Part shown: positions 51,498 through 60,219 of the stretch, piece by piece | How positions within the stretch are numbered: position 1 is the stretch's first letter | Layout: each line of letters opens with the position of its first letter | NCBI RefSeq assembly: GCF_001424305.1 | Contig: NZ_LMPD01000001.1 | Coordinates: 186,001 to 250,000, forward strand | Source: Pedobacter sp. Leaf176 | GTDB lineage: Bacteria; Bacteroidota; Bacteroidia; Sphingobacteriales; Sphingobacteriaceae | Direction of reading: 5' to 3' | Length of the DNA stretch: 64,000 nt | Position numbers and translations under genes: made by a program | The notes under the pieces: generated by a model | What the model was told of the DNA's origin: nothing | What the model saw: only the letters and a program-made list of their open reading frames with translations | The model's database searches: none

Positions 51498-52748
51498 ATG
51501 TTAACCAAATATAAGTTTGAAATGGGTGTCCTGTTTCGCAAATTGATTATTTGCGCTGGCATGATTTTGCAGTTTCCCTTTTTTTCTTTTGCTCAGGATT
51601 TCCGTTTTCCCAATAATCAAAGAAAACAATCGATCCATTTCAAGTCGATTAAGAATCTAATAATCATCCCAATTTATATCAATGAAAAAGGGCCCTACGA
51701 ATTTGTTTTGGATACCGGTGTTGGTCCGCTGATCATTACAGAGCCATCAATTATTGATTCTCTGAATTTTACTAAAATGAGAAAAATTAAAGTTTCCGGT
51801 TTGGGGCTGGAAACCGTTGAAGCCTTTATTTCTCAAAACATTAAGGCCAGGATAGGCAGGGCAGAAGGTGTACACATCCCTACAGCAATTTTAAAAGAAG
51901 ATTTATTCAATCTTTCCGGCCATCTGGGAATAAAAATCTACGGATTAGTAGGCTTCAATTTCTTCAACAGTTTTGTCGTTGATATCCGCTATAGCGAAAA
52001 TAGAATTATATTTAGCGATCATGATTCCAGAATTAAATATAAAGGAAGTAAAATCCCAATCGTAATCGAAAACCTTAAACCCTATATTTATGCAGAGCTT
52101 GATGCGCCAAACAGTGGGAAAATTAAAGCGAAGTTATTAATGGATACCGGTGCGAGCCATGCCTTGTCAATGGAAATGTTTAACGGTGAAATGTTTCCCC
52201 TTCCATATTCTAAAATTAAAGCGAACCTGGGGATGAGTTTAAGTGGACAGATTAAAGGTTATTTAGGCCGAATTAAAGAATTATCGATAGGTGAATTCAA
52301 TTTTAAGGATGTAATTTCCGGGTTTCCTGATTATCATGTCATCTCAGAGAAAATAGATTTAAAAACCCGTAATGGAAATATAGGGGCTGACTTATTAAGA
52401 AAATTTAATATCCAGTTTAATTATCAGGATGGCTTTATGTATTTCCGGCCAAATAGTAATTATAAAACACCTTTCGAACATGACATGATCGGTATGGTTG
52501 TATATTTAGACCAAAAGAATTATAAAAGATTTTTGATAGGGGAAATTGATGAAAATTCACCAGCAGAGAAATCAGGCCTTTGTCCGGATGATGAAATAAT
52601 TGGCGTTAATTTCAAACCGATGGATATCTATTCGCTTAATGAGCTTTCTGAGCTCTTCAAATCAGGCGCAAACAAAAGTGTAATCCTTGAAATTTATCGG
52701 AACAACAAAACTTTTTTTAAAGTTGTTCACCTAGAGCGAAGAATTTGA
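51498..52748 (+). CDS. Secreted pepsin/retropepsin-like aspartic protease with PDZ domain
   Basis: Protein of 416 aa with a signal peptide (ends FSFAQ near residue 34). Two aspartic-protease lobes are each marked by DTG: Asp72 in FVLDTGVG and Asp216 in LLMDTGAS. A PDZ domain (about 325-410) has IDENSPAEKSGLCPDDEIIGVN. The two DTG motifs in one chain would allow an intramolecular active site. Such proteins are common in Bacteroidota, and their substrates are unknown. An ATG at 51522 (MGVLFRKLI) is an equally possible start. Confidence 0.85.
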   Translation: MLTKYKFEMGVLFRKLIICAGMILQFPFFSFAQDFRFPNNQRKQSIHFKSIKNLIIIPIYINEKGPYEFVLDTGVGPLIITEPSIIDSLNFTKMRKIKVSGLGLETVEAFISQNIKARIGRAEGVHIPTAILKEDLFNLSGHLGIKIYGLVGFNFFNSFVVDIRYSENRIIFSDHDSRIKYKGSKIPIVIENLKPYIYAELDAPNSGKIKAKLLMDTGASHALSMEMFNGEMFPLPYSKIKANLGMSLSGQIKGYLGRIKELSIGEFNFKDVISGFPDYHVISEKIDLKTRNGNIGADLLRKFNIQFNYQDGFMYFRPNSNYKTPFEHDMIGMVVYLDQKNYKRFLIGEIDENSPAEKSGLCPDDEIIGVNFKPMDIYSLNELSELFKSGANKSVILEIYRNNKTFFKVVHLERRI

Positions 52749-52825
52749 AGTGCAGAGGTAATTTTCAGGTTACAAGTCGACAAACAATTTGGCAGACTTT
52801 AAATTTGCCTGTAAAGTTCATTCAT

Positions 52826-53692
52826 ATGCTTAAAAGTACGGCAATTTTATTCCTGATTTTTATATTAACATCAAGCGCATTTGCGCAGGATAAAGATTCA
52901 TTAACCTTTGTTAAAACCCATTGGATAAAAAGTAAAATAGCCAGGCAGGTAAAACTTTTTAAATATCATTTTAACGGGAAAAATCTGTTTGACGCTAATG
53001 AGCACATCTCTTTTCTGGAAGTAAAAAACAACGGGCGTAAGGCAATTTTTGCCATTGAAGCAGAAGAGAAAGAATTAATTACAACAAGTGATTTCGGAAC
53101 AAAAGCCACCGCCTTAGCAGGGATTAACGGCAATTTTTTTGACGTAAAAAATGGCGGCTCAGTTGATTTTGTTCGGGTTGATGGGAAAATAATCAACTCG
53201 AACCGACTCGAAAAAAACAGAAACCGCGCTTTTCACCAGCGGTCAGCGGTTGTTATAGAAGATGGAAAAATCGCTTTAAAGAAATGGGATGGAAGTACAG
53301 ATTGGGAAAAGAATCTGATTGAAAAAGACGTATTATTAAATGGGCCTCTGCTGGCATTAAATGGCATAAATGAAGCATTAGATACAGGTGCTTTTAACCG
53401 TTTGCGACATCCCAGAACTTGTTTGGGCATAAAGCCGAACGGACGCGTAATTTTACTTACGGTTGATGGCCGGAATGAGAATTCGGCGGGTATGAGTTTA
53501 TTTGAGCTGACAAAAATTATGCGCTGGTTAGGCTGTGTGGATGCTATTAATTTTGACGGAGGTGGTTCTACCACCCTTTGGGTTAATGGTTATCCCAATA
53601 ATGGTGTAGTTAATTACCCTACCGATAATAAGAAATGGGATCATGAAGGTCAAAGGAAAGTAGCTAACGTCATTCTGATTAAGAAAAAATAA
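52826..53692 (+). CDS. Phosphodiester glycosidase family protein (NAGPA-like)
   Basis: Secreted protein of 288 aa. Signal peptide MLKSTAILFLIFILTSSAFA, then the NAGPA domain with GINGNFFDV, HPRTCLGIKPNGRVILLTVDGR and FDGGGSTTLWVNG, the last being the family signature. NAGPA enzymes split N-acetylglucosamine from phosphodiesters; bacterial members act on exopolysaccharide or wall polymers. Start moved from 52745 to 52826, which opens the signal peptide. It follows the aspartic protease gene by 77 nt. Confidence 0.88.
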   Translation: MLKSTAILFLIFILTSSAFAQDKDSLTFVKTHWIKSKIARQVKLFKYHFNGKNLFDANEHISFLEVKNNGRKAIFAIEAEEKELITTSDFGTKATALAGINGNFFDVKNGGSVDFVRVDGKIINSNRLEKNRNRAFHQRSAVVIEDGKIALKKWDGSTDWEKNLIEKDVLLNGPLLALNGINEALDTGAFNRLRHPRTCLGIKPNGRVILLTVDGRNENSAGMSLFELTKIMRWLGCVDAINFDGGGSTTLWVNGYPNNGVVNYPTDNKKWDHEGQRKVANVILIKKK

Positions 53693-53727
53693 ATTATTTT
53701 AGTCGAAATTTGCGCCGGTCGCGTTAT

Positions 53728-54660
53728 ATGAATATGATTAAAAATTTGTGCTTCCTGTTTTATATTATTTTGTTGTGTTCATCCTGCGACTTCGCTTCAA
53801 AAAAAACCAACCCAAAATTACGGGATTATACATGGGAATCTGTAAAAGGAATCCGTTATCAGGAAGTAAAACGAAGATTTAAGAACGGCCTTTCTTTTAA
53901 CCAAGATGGTTTTATGCAGAAACCATCCTGGATTATTGAAGTTGCAAAAGAAGATACCATGATGGCCTGGAGCCCTCAGAAGAAAATTATGCAGAAATTC
54001 TACCTTCAATATGATCATGGTAATATGTATAATTTTGCTGAAGAATGGTTTAAGGTGAAGGAAATGAGCAAAGACAGTTTAATTTTACAACGGGTACAGG
54101 TAAATGGAAAAAATGTATTAGCCGATTTCCGTTCGGATGTGAACATGACATTCTATGCCCAGAGTTACATTAAAAATAAATTAAAAACGACTGCCGAAAA
54201 ATTGCAAAGGCCTACTCAGGCAGATACCGCTTTTATTACCAAAAGGGCAAATGTTGTAAACCTGAATAGTGATAGTGCTTTTGCGGCAACCGAGCCGGTT
54301 CAGTTTATTCCAAAGAGTAAAATTGTTACGGTAGAAAAATTGATTACAGCGAACAAACTCGAAGGCAGGACAACAGCTTACGATTATATGTTTCCGCAGT
54401 ATAAAATCGTTATCGACAGGGCTTACAAGGATTTTGCCTATCAAATTTCCGCAATAATAGATTTTCAGGGCGGCATACATGTAAAAGACGTTTTTGGCGT
54501 TCTACCGGAGAATGTAGAATCAAAGAAAAAAAACATGCAGGCTGTGGCCGATATTTACATTCGAAACCTGTTTAACGTGTTGCCCGGAACCAGCCTTGGC
54601 ATTCCACATAACAGCAGAATTACACTGATGGTTATCGGTAAGTCAATTAAAAAGCCTTAG
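53728..54660 (+). CDS. Predicted lipoprotein, function unknown
   Basis: Protein of 310 aa. It begins with a short hydrophobic segment and lipobox CFLFYIILLCSSCDF (Cys near residue 20), so it should be lipid-anchored. The rest is soluble, with alternating beta and helix, and a C-terminal part AYQISAIIDFQGGIHVKDVFG. I do not recognise a family. The longest frame begins with a TTG at 53710; ATG 53728 or 53734 is more likely. It is on the same strand and 35 nt after the phosphodiester glycosidase gene, perhaps cotranscribed. Confidence 0.7.
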   Translation: MNMIKNLCFLFYIILLCSSCDFASKKTNPKLRDYTWESVKGIRYQEVKRRFKNGLSFNQDGFMQKPSWIIEVAKEDTMMAWSPQKKIMQKFYLQYDHGNMYNFAEEWFKVKEMSKDSLILQRVQVNGKNVLADFRSDVNMTFYAQSYIKNKLKTTAEKLQRPTQADTAFITKRANVVNLNSDSAFAATEPVQFIPKSKIVTVEKLITANKLEGRTTAYDYMFPQYKIVIDRAYKDFAYQISAIIDFQGGIHVKDVFGVLPENVESKKKNMQAVADIYIRNLFNVLPGTSLGIPHNSRITLMVIGKSIKKP

Positions 54661-54764
54661 TAATCTGCTATTTACAAAATTTTAACGTTAAAAAAATGTT
54701 AAAATTTATTTTGATTTTAAAAATTAAAACTTACCTTGCAGACTTAATTTTAATATTTAATACA

Positions 54765-54956
54765 ATGCAAGAAGGCACAGTAAAATTCTTCAATGTAACT
54801 AAAGGTTTTGGCTTTATCATCCCCGCAAACGGTGATAGCGAAATTTTTGTTCATTCAACAGGTCTTATCGACGAAATCCGTGAAAACGACAAAGTACAGT
54901 ACGAAGTTGCTAACGGTAAAAAAGGCTTAAATGCCGTTAATGTGAAAGTAATTTAA
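54765..54956 (+). CDS. Cold-shock protein, CspA family
   Basis: RNA-binding protein of 63 aa with RNP1-like KGFGFIIP and RNP2-like EIFVHST. The family melts RNA secondary structure. The usual start MQEGTVKFF is at 54765; an in-frame ATG at 54696 gives an untypical hydrophobic extension and is rejected. The 105-nt AT-rich leader could be a cold-regulated 5' region. A terminator follows. Confidence 0.95.
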   Translation: MQEGTVKFFNVTKGFGFIIPANGDSEIFVHSTGLIDEIRENDKVQYEVANGKKGLNAVNVKVI

Positions 54957-54977
54957 TTAACTATCATATTTACAAAG

Positions 54978-55015
54978 AGGGCTGCTTTCTTGCGATGGCG
55001 GCCTTTTTTATTTTT
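54978..55015 (+). terminator. Terminator of the cold-shock gene
   Basis: Stem ggctgc and gcggcc with one G-T pair, then ttttttatttttaattttc, 22 nt after the stop codon. Confidence 0.7.
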
Positions 55016-55039
55016 AATTTTCTTGTTTAAGCCAACTTT

Positions 55040-55567
55040 ATGACTCATTATTTTATCGTTCCGGGACTTGGAAATTCAGTTGGGAACCATTGGCAAACTT
55101 ATTTCGAAAAATCGGCGACTAACTTTCATCGCATAGAACAGAAAGATTGGGATGCACCAAAATCTGCAGATTGGGTTGAAAATATTAGCCAGGCCATTTC
55201 CGGTTACGATCCCGAAACGGTTGTCCTTATTGGTCATAGTTTAGGATGTATTGCGATAGCCAATTGGGCAAAGATTTCAAATATTAAAATCAAAGGCGCT
55301 TTGCTAGTGGCACCTAGCGATGTTGAAGCGCCAAAGTATAACTTTAATACAGTGGGTTTTGAAAAAGTACCTTTAGAAAGGATAGATTTTAGAACCGTTT
55401 TAGTTGCCAGTAATAATGATGAGTGGGTAAATATAGAACGGGCTGAACTCTTTGCGAAGAAATGGGGTAGTGAGCTTATCAATATCGGCGAAGCCGGACA
55501 CATTAACGCAGCTTCCGGTTTTGGCGAATGGAACGAGGGACTGGAAATTTTGAAAACCCTTGAATAA
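55040..55567 (+). CDS. RBBP9/YdeN family alpha/beta hydrolase
   Basis: Cytosolic protein of 175 aa with the short serine hydrolase fold. The nucleophile elbow is VLIGHSLGCIAIANW (Ser near 67), an Asp in NNDEWVNIERAE and the catalytic His in GEAGHINAASGFGEW. The WVENI and HWQTYFEKSA segments mark the RBBP9/YdeN family. The substrate is unknown. Convergent with the anti-sigma gene. Confidence 0.88.
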   Translation: MTHYFIVPGLGNSVGNHWQTYFEKSATNFHRIEQKDWDAPKSADWVENISQAISGYDPETVVLIGHSLGCIAIANWAKISNIKIKGALLVAPSDVEAPKYNFNTVGFEKVPLERIDFRTVLVASNNDEWVNIERAELFAKKWGSELINIGEAGHINAASGFGEWNEGLEILKTLE

Positions 55568-55613
55568 TTATTTCCGAAGATTTTGTTGAAAATGATTGGT
55601 CTGCGGAGTTGAA

Positions 55614-56096
55614 TCAATTTTTGTGACTTATTTTTTTTCTTAAAATGTAATCGATAAAAATTAATCCTAGAATCAGATCCACACCGAGGAAAATGTACAA
55701 ATATGCCGTGCCTAATATCTTTTCTACATTTAAATTGACAAAGTACCTGCTGAAATCAGGCATACTAAATGTTGTGTTATATAGAATGTAACCTAATATT
55801 GCCGAAATAGAAAGCACAAAAAATGCGGCAATGCCGAAAATAATCCGGTTGTCTACCTTGGTTTTTAATGAAACTGGTGCAGGCTGAAGCCCAACCTCTG
55901 CCATTACATTTCTGGTAAACGACATCGATGGTTCATCTAGTACCATTTCGCCGAAAGCCAGGTTTAGATTTAATAACTCTTCATACTGCAGCTTCACTGA
56001 AATATCGATTTTAATTTTTTCTTCGATGTTTTTTCGCTGGGCTTCATTTAGATTTCCGTCAATATATTCCCAAAGTTGTTGTTCTATTGTGTTCAT
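55614..56096 (-). CDS. Probable membrane anti-sigma factor
   Basis: Protein of 160 aa. The N-terminal part (MNTIEQQLWEYIDGNLNEAQ...IEEKIK) resembles the short helical sigma-binding region of anti-sigma factors, though the zinc Cys residues are missing. Two membrane helices follow (about 88-108 and 130-150). Its start overlaps the stop of an ECF sigma gene by 4 nt, the usual layout of sigma and anti-sigma pairs. The role is inferred mainly from this context. Confidence 0.72.
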   Translation of the reverse strand: MNTIEQQLWEYIDGNLNEAQRKNIEEKIKIDISVKLQYEELLNLNLAFGEMVLDEPSMSFTRNVMAEVGLQPAPVSLKTKVDNRIIFGIAAFFVLSISAILGYILYNTTFSMPDFSRYFVNLNVEKILGTAYLYIFLGVDLILGLIFIDYILRKKISHKN

Positions 56097-56674
56097 AGTA
56101 ACTCCTTTACCTCATCTTTTAACAAATATTGTAATTTTTCTTTAAGCCTTTGTCTTGCCCGATACAGTTTTACTTTTATCGTATTGGGTTCCATGTTTAA
56201 AGCTTCGCCAATTTCTTCTAAACTTTGTTCACCCTTGTAAAATAGCGTGATAATAACAGCGTCATCAGGTAGTAATTCTTTAATCGCTGAGTTCAAAAAG
56301 GCATGACTGTTTCTTTGTTCATAAATATCGGCGTTGAATGCCGAAGTATGGTTTTCCAGTTGCAAGTATGTTTCTTCATCACTGATTGAGGAAGTATCTA
56401 AACGTTTTTTACGCAAAAAGCTCATGGCTGTTGTATACGTTATCGTGTATAGCCAGGTGCTAAATTTTGCTGTTTGTTTAAAAGTGCCTAGTGCTTTATA
56501 AGCTTTTATGAAACAATCCTGAGCAATTTCTTCTGCATCCTCCCGGTTTTTTGCAAACCTTAAAGCAAGTGTAAAAACAAACCGTTGATGGCGTTTCACT
56601 AACAAAGCATATTGCACGGTTTCGCCGGTTAATACATTTTGAATCAGCTCTAAATCCGTTAACTCTTGCTTCAT
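56093..56674 (-). CDS. ECF RNA polymerase sigma factor
   Basis: Protein of 193 aa, sigma-70 family, ECF subgroup. Region 2 has HQRFVFTLALRFAKNREDAEEIAQDCFIKAYKALGTF and FSTWLYTITYTTAM. Region 4 has LEEIGEALNMEPNTIKVKLYRARQRLKEKL. The linker between the two is short and acidic. It would direct RNA polymerase to stress or envelope genes. Cotranslated with the anti-sigma gene (4-nt overlap). Confidence 0.94.
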   Translation of the reverse strand: MKQELTDLELIQNVLTGETVQYALLVKRHQRFVFTLALRFAKNREDAEEIAQDCFIKAYKALGTFKQTAKFSTWLYTITYTTAMSFLRKKRLDTSSISDEETYLQLENHTSAFNADIYEQRNSHAFLNSAIKELLPDDAVIITLFYKGEQSLEEIGEALNMEPNTIKVKLYRARQRLKEKLQYLLKDEVKELL

Positions 56675-57001
56675 ACTTAAGCTAAGACTACCTGATAGCT
56701 AATCAGGTTACACGGAAATAATAAATAGATAATTTAGAAAAAGGATTTAATCCTCTGGAACTAAACAATAGATAGTTTCTTCGCTAAATACAGTCCTGTT
56801 ATCACCTTATACAATGAAACGGTATGTTCCGATTCAGGTTTAGGAACTAAGGCTAGGACTTCAAAACTAACAAGCGCAGTATTCAGCCCCACAAAAAAAC
56901 GTATATTTTGCCAGTTTGAGGTGATCCACATTTTCGTTGAGCACGTTGCTACACAAGAACAAAGTAATTTCTTGCGTGGGCTTGGTTAAAAGATTATTAT
57001 G
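56675..57001. other. Intergenic stretch with hairpin and doubtful short frame
   Basis: This 327-nt gap lies before the sigma gene. It holds a hairpin at 56688-56706 (acctgat, loop, atcaggt), and a minus-strand frame of 56 codons at 56761-56931 (begins MWITSNWQNIRFFVGLN, ends LAKKLSIV). The frame could be a relic or chance. No clear promoter of the TAnnTTTG type is seen for the sigma gene. Confidence 0.4.
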
Positions 57002-57322
57002 CTACTGCGCGGCAAAAAATTTTAAACCTGCAATCGATCCAATCAGCGTACAGATGAAAAAGATTCGCCAGAATGTTGCCGGTTCGTTAAAATAAATAAT
57101 CCCAATAATAACGGTTCCAACGGCACCAATGCCTGTCCAAACCGCATAAGCAGTACCCATTGGCAAAGTTTGCGACGCTTTGTTTAGCAGTATAAAACTT
57201 AACGCAATACATATAAAGAAACCAACACTCCATTTTATATTACTGAAATTGTTAGATAGTTTTAAGCAAGTGGTGAAGCCGACTTCGAAAAGACCAGCTA
57301 TAATTAATATAATCCAGTTCAT
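57002..57322 (-). CDS. SMR family small multidrug or guanidinium exporter
   Basis: Protein of 106 aa with four membrane helices. MNWIILIIAGLFEVGFTTCLKLS carries the Glu (residue 13) that couples protons to transport. MGTAYAVWTGIGAVGTVIIGI in helix 3 is a family signature. The sequence around W and G in the third helix suggests the SugE (Gdx, guanidinium) branch, but I cannot separate it firmly from QacE-type pumps. The -7 element at 57327-57334 is so close to the ATG that the mRNA may be leaderless. Confidence 0.9.
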   Translation of the reverse strand: MNWIILIIAGLFEVGFTTCLKLSNNFSNIKWSVGFFICIALSFILLNKASQTLPMGTAYAVWTGIGAVGTVIIGIIYFNEPATFWRIFFICTLIGSIAGLKFFAAQ

Positions 57323-57326
57323 AATG

Positions 57327-57334
57327 CAAAGGTA
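57327..57334 (-). promoter_or_regulatory. -7 promoter element of the SMR gene
   Basis: TACCTTTG on the minus strand fits TAnnTTTG and ends 4 nt before the ATG. The -33 element is unclear. Confidence 0.45.
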
Positions 57335-57483
57335 AAAATGTTTATACCTATAGTTTTATATCGAATAATTATTTACTGATTATTTTATCTATGGGTGTAA
57401 CCTGATTAAAAACCATGTAGTCCTAATACACAGAACACGGTTCAACAAATAAACAGGATTCACACAAAATAAAAATTACAATC

Positions 57484-57837
57484 ATGGGAGAAGCATTAAT
57501 TCCAATCTCACTTTTTTTAGGCGCATTTGCAATGGTATTTGGAATACGCTATTTATCAAACAAAGAAAAAATGGCAATGATAGAACGCGGTATCGATCCC
57601 GGTGTCGGAAAATCTACGCCACGGCCATACCTGAGTTTAAAATTCGGCCTGTTATTAGTCGGCTTAGGTATCGGGTTACTGGTCGCATTATTTACGGTTA
57701 GAAGCGTATTTGGTCCGGACATGACACACGCGGAAGAAGATCAGTCAGCGGCGATTTACTTCGGTTGCCTGGGTATTTTTGGCGGGCTGGGTTTAATCAC
57801 TTCGTTTTTAATTGAGAAAAAAGCAATCGAACTATAG
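57484..57837 (+). CDS. DUF6249 family small membrane protein
   Basis: Protein of 117 aa with three hydrophobic segments (about residues 4-22, 53-72 and 92-110) and a loop NKEKMAMIERGIDPG after the first helix that marks the DUF6249 family of Bacteroidota. Function is unknown. Such genes are often found near ECF sigma genes, and one lies here within 1 kb. A terminator follows at 57846-57895. Confidence 0.8.
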   Translation: MGEALIPISLFLGAFAMVFGIRYLSNKEKMAMIERGIDPGVGKSTPRPYLSLKFGLLLVGLGIGLLVALFTVRSVFGPDMTHAEEDQSAAIYFGCLGIFGGLGLITSFLIEKKAIEL

Positions 57838-57845
57838 TAAATCAG

Positions 57846-57895
57846 CCTGCAAAAATCCACATGTCAAAAGCATGAGGAGTTTTGCAGGTTTTATT
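57846..57895 (+). terminator. Terminator after the DUF6249 gene
   Basis: Arms cctgcaaaa (57846-57854) and ttttgcagg (57880-57888), followed by ttttatt. The tail overlaps the end of the convergent thioesterase gene. Confidence 0.75.
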
Positions 57896-58313
57896 GTGGT
57901 TTATTAATGATGGCAACAGTTAAGCGACTAATACAATTCATTTTGCCACGTTCATCATAAATTTTTATTTCCCAGACCTGCGTTTTAGCACCCAGATGCA
58001 AAGGCTTACAAATTCCTTTAACTAATCCATGTTTAACCGGCCGCAAGTGATTAGCATTAACTTCCAATCCAACAGCGACATATTTTTCAGGATCGATACA
58101 CATGTAGGATGCGATACTACCTAAAGTTTCGGCTAAAACTACCGAAGCTCCGCCATGGAGTATTCCGGCAGGTTGGTGTGTACGCTCATCAACTGGCATG
58201 GTTCCAACGATAAAATCCTCGCCAATTTCCGTAAATTTTATATCAAGCAAACCGCCAATATGGTTTTTCGGACGACTGTTTAAATCATCAATTGTAAAAT
58301 TTTTATACCACAT
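57891..58313 (-). CDS. Hotdog-fold acyl-CoA thioesterase, PaaI/YdiI-like
   Basis: Cytosolic protein of 140 aa. The hotdog motif is HQPAGILHGGASVVLAETLGSIAS, where Gly-Gly and Glu form the active site, and NANHLRPVKHGLVKG follows. It probably hydrolyses acyl-CoA such as 1,4-dihydroxy-2-naphthoyl-CoA or phenylacetyl-CoA derivatives. The start at 58313 (MWYKNFTIDDLN) was chosen over 58340. It overlaps the DinB gene by 11 nt. Confidence 0.88.
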   Translation of the reverse strand: MWYKNFTIDDLNSRPKNHIGGLLDIKFTEIGEDFIVGTMPVDERTHQPAGILHGGASVVLAETLGSIASYMCIDPEKYVAVGLEVNANHLRPVKHGLVKGICKPLHLGAKTQVWEIKIYDERGKMNCISRLTVAIINKPQ

Positions 58314-58812
58314 GATAACGTTCTTTAAGTACACCAGCATGGTGAATTATATGGCCAGCAACGATAAACAGAATGGATTTAACTGTTATTTCTCTACCTG
58401 AAGCAACACCTTTTCTATCCAATTCAGATTCATTGAGGCTTTTAAAGAAATAAAGATTGGCTTTCCGCAAAGCGGCAAATTCTTCAATCATATCTTCGTA
58501 ATTTCTCTCAGTAAAACGGGCATTGGATACATAATCATCCTCTTCGAAACCAGGTAAATGTTGCTGCTCATTTCTTGCGAAGCAGGTCATTCGGTAAGCA
58601 AAAATGCGCTCACAATCGATGATATGACCAAGCACCTCTTTTAAAGTCCATTTGCCCTCTGCATAAGCAAAATTTTCTTTTTCCTTATTTGATTCAAATA
58701 ATACTGGAATGCTGAAAACCTGTTCTTCAAGGATTTCAATGATATCACCGTCAACTTTGCTAATGTAAGTTGCTCCCCAGGTTGGATAGTCGTCAGGCCG
58801 TGGTCGGTTCAT
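58303..58812 (-). CDS. DinB family protein
   Basis: Protein of 169 aa, four-helix bundle. Probable metal-binding His residues are in EVLGHIIDCERIFAYR and IVAGHIIHHAGVLKERY, placed as in DinB/YfiT enzymes. The role is unknown; the family includes thiol-dependent transferases. It overlaps the sensor kinase gene upstream by 20 nt and the thioesterase gene downstream by 11 nt, so the three form one tight operon. Confidence 0.85.
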   Translation of the reverse strand: MNRPRPDDYPTWGATYISKVDGDIIEILEEQVFSIPVLFESNKEKENFAYAEGKWTLKEVLGHIIDCERIFAYRMTCFARNEQQHLPGFEEDDYVSNARFTERNYEDMIEEFAALRKANLYFFKSLNESELDRKGVASGREITVKSILFIVAGHIIHHAGVLKERYHVV

Positions 58813-59998
58813 ATTTCAAGCTGCTTTTTAAGATTATTCTAAAAGTAGTTCCTTTACCTATTTCTGAGTCTTTAACAAAGATTTCGCCGCTATGGTAATT
58901 CTCCACGATACGCTTTGTTAGTGATAAACCCAGGCCCCATCCACGTTTCCGCGTGGTATAACCGGGTTGAAAAACAGCGTCAAATTTTGATCTCGGAATA
59001 CCCTTTCCGCTGTCGGTAACATCAATAAATACTTGTTCTTTGGCCAGGTTTTCGATTATATTTACAGAAATTGAGCCTTCATTTTCTATTGCATTTGCCG
59101 CGTTTTTGAGTAAGTTTTCTGTAACCCAGTCGAATAAAGGAACATTTAACATTGCCCTTACCTGTTCATCACCTGTGATGGTAAATTTAACCTTGTCAGA
59201 TGTTCTAACCTTAAAGTACTCAATGAAATTACTAATAACCAGGTAAACTACATGATCTTCAAGTATGGGTTTTGAACCTATTTTTGAGAAACGATCTGTA
59301 ATAATTTCCAATCGTTTAATGTCATTTTCCATCTCTGCAATCAATGGGTCGTCTTCAGCATCGAATTTTGATTTCATTAGCTCTACCCATGCCATCAGTG
59401 AAGATATAGGTGTGCCTAACTGATGTGCGGTCTCTTTGGCCAAACCTACCCAAACGTGATCTTGTTCATCTCTTCTTGCTGAACTAAAAGCGGCATAAGC
59501 GGTTAGTAAAAACAAAAAGATAACGCCCATCTGGATATATGGAAAATAACGTAATTGAGTAAGCACAAATGAATCTTTGTAGTAGGCTTTATACTCTGCG
59601 CCAAAAACATTCATCGTTGCCGGCTTGTGCTGAATTTTCATAGTTGAAAGCTGCTTAACAAAATACAAGCTGTCGTAAACTAACTTTCCATTATCCGGCC
59701 ATATTGTCTTTGTACTATCCAGACCGGATGTAGACACAATTAATCCTTCATTATTTGTTAATATTACAGGTGTTTTGGTGTTTTGCCTGATGCTTTCGAC
59801 CAAGCCAACCAATAAATCGTTATCCATTAACAGCATGGAACGCTCCTGTACTTTCACCCAAAGTTGAAATTGATTTGCTTCTTCCCGCTCCATTTTTTTT
59901 ACAAAAGAATCAGTATAAAATACGGATGCAATGCCGATTAATATCGCGAAAATAAGAAGGAAAAATTTCCAGCGGCGTTTTTTTTGGTACGGATTCAT
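58793..59998 (-). CDS. Sensor histidine kinase
   Basis: Membrane protein of 401 aa with helices near residues 10-30 and 152-172 and a periplasmic sensing domain between. The H-box is VGLAKETAHQLGTPISSLMAWVELM (His192). The N-box (LKNAANAIENEG), G1 (VTDSGKGIPRSK) and G2 (KRGWGLGLSLTKRIV) boxes of the ATPase follow. No response regulator gene is next to it, so its partner must be elsewhere. It is the first gene of an operon with DinB and thioesterase genes. Confidence 0.92.
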   Translation of the reverse strand: MNPYQKKRRWKFFLLIFAILIGIASVFYTDSFVKKMEREEANQFQLWVKVQERSMLLMDNDLLVGLVESIRQNTKTPVILTNNEGLIVSTSGLDSTKTIWPDNGKLVYDSLYFVKQLSTMKIQHKPATMNVFGAEYKAYYKDSFVLTQLRYFPYIQMGVIFLFLLTAYAAFSSARRDEQDHVWVGLAKETAHQLGTPISSLMAWVELMKSKFDAEDDPLIAEMENDIKRLEIITDRFSKIGSKPILEDHVVYLVISNFIEYFKVRTSDKVKFTITGDEQVRAMLNVPLFDWVTENLLKNAANAIENEGSISVNIIENLAKEQVFIDVTDSGKGIPRSKFDAVFQPGYTTRKRGWGLGLSLTKRIVENYHSGEIFVKDSEIGKGTTFRIILKSSLKYEPTTA

Positions 59999-60131
59999 GC
60001 TTTGGTAGCCAAATTACAACAACAAAACGGAAAAAACATAAAACCATTATGCTTTTTCAAAAACTAGAGACAATAATTCACAATCATAAGCGCTTAACCA
60101 TATATCAAAATGGATAAATGAATGAAAAACA

Positions 60132-60139
60132 TATCTTTG
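60132..60139 (+). promoter_or_regulatory. Possible -7 promoter element of gltX
   Basis: TATCTTTG fits TAnnTTTG and lies 80 nt before the gltX ATG. No good -33 element. The leader after it is AT-rich, with repeated agcat strings. Confidence 0.4.
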
Positions 60140-60219
60140 TACCGAGCATAGTGTATAGCGCTTGGAGCATAGATTATATCTTGACTCTTTGCAATTAACC
60201 CCATGCTCTTTGCTTAATT

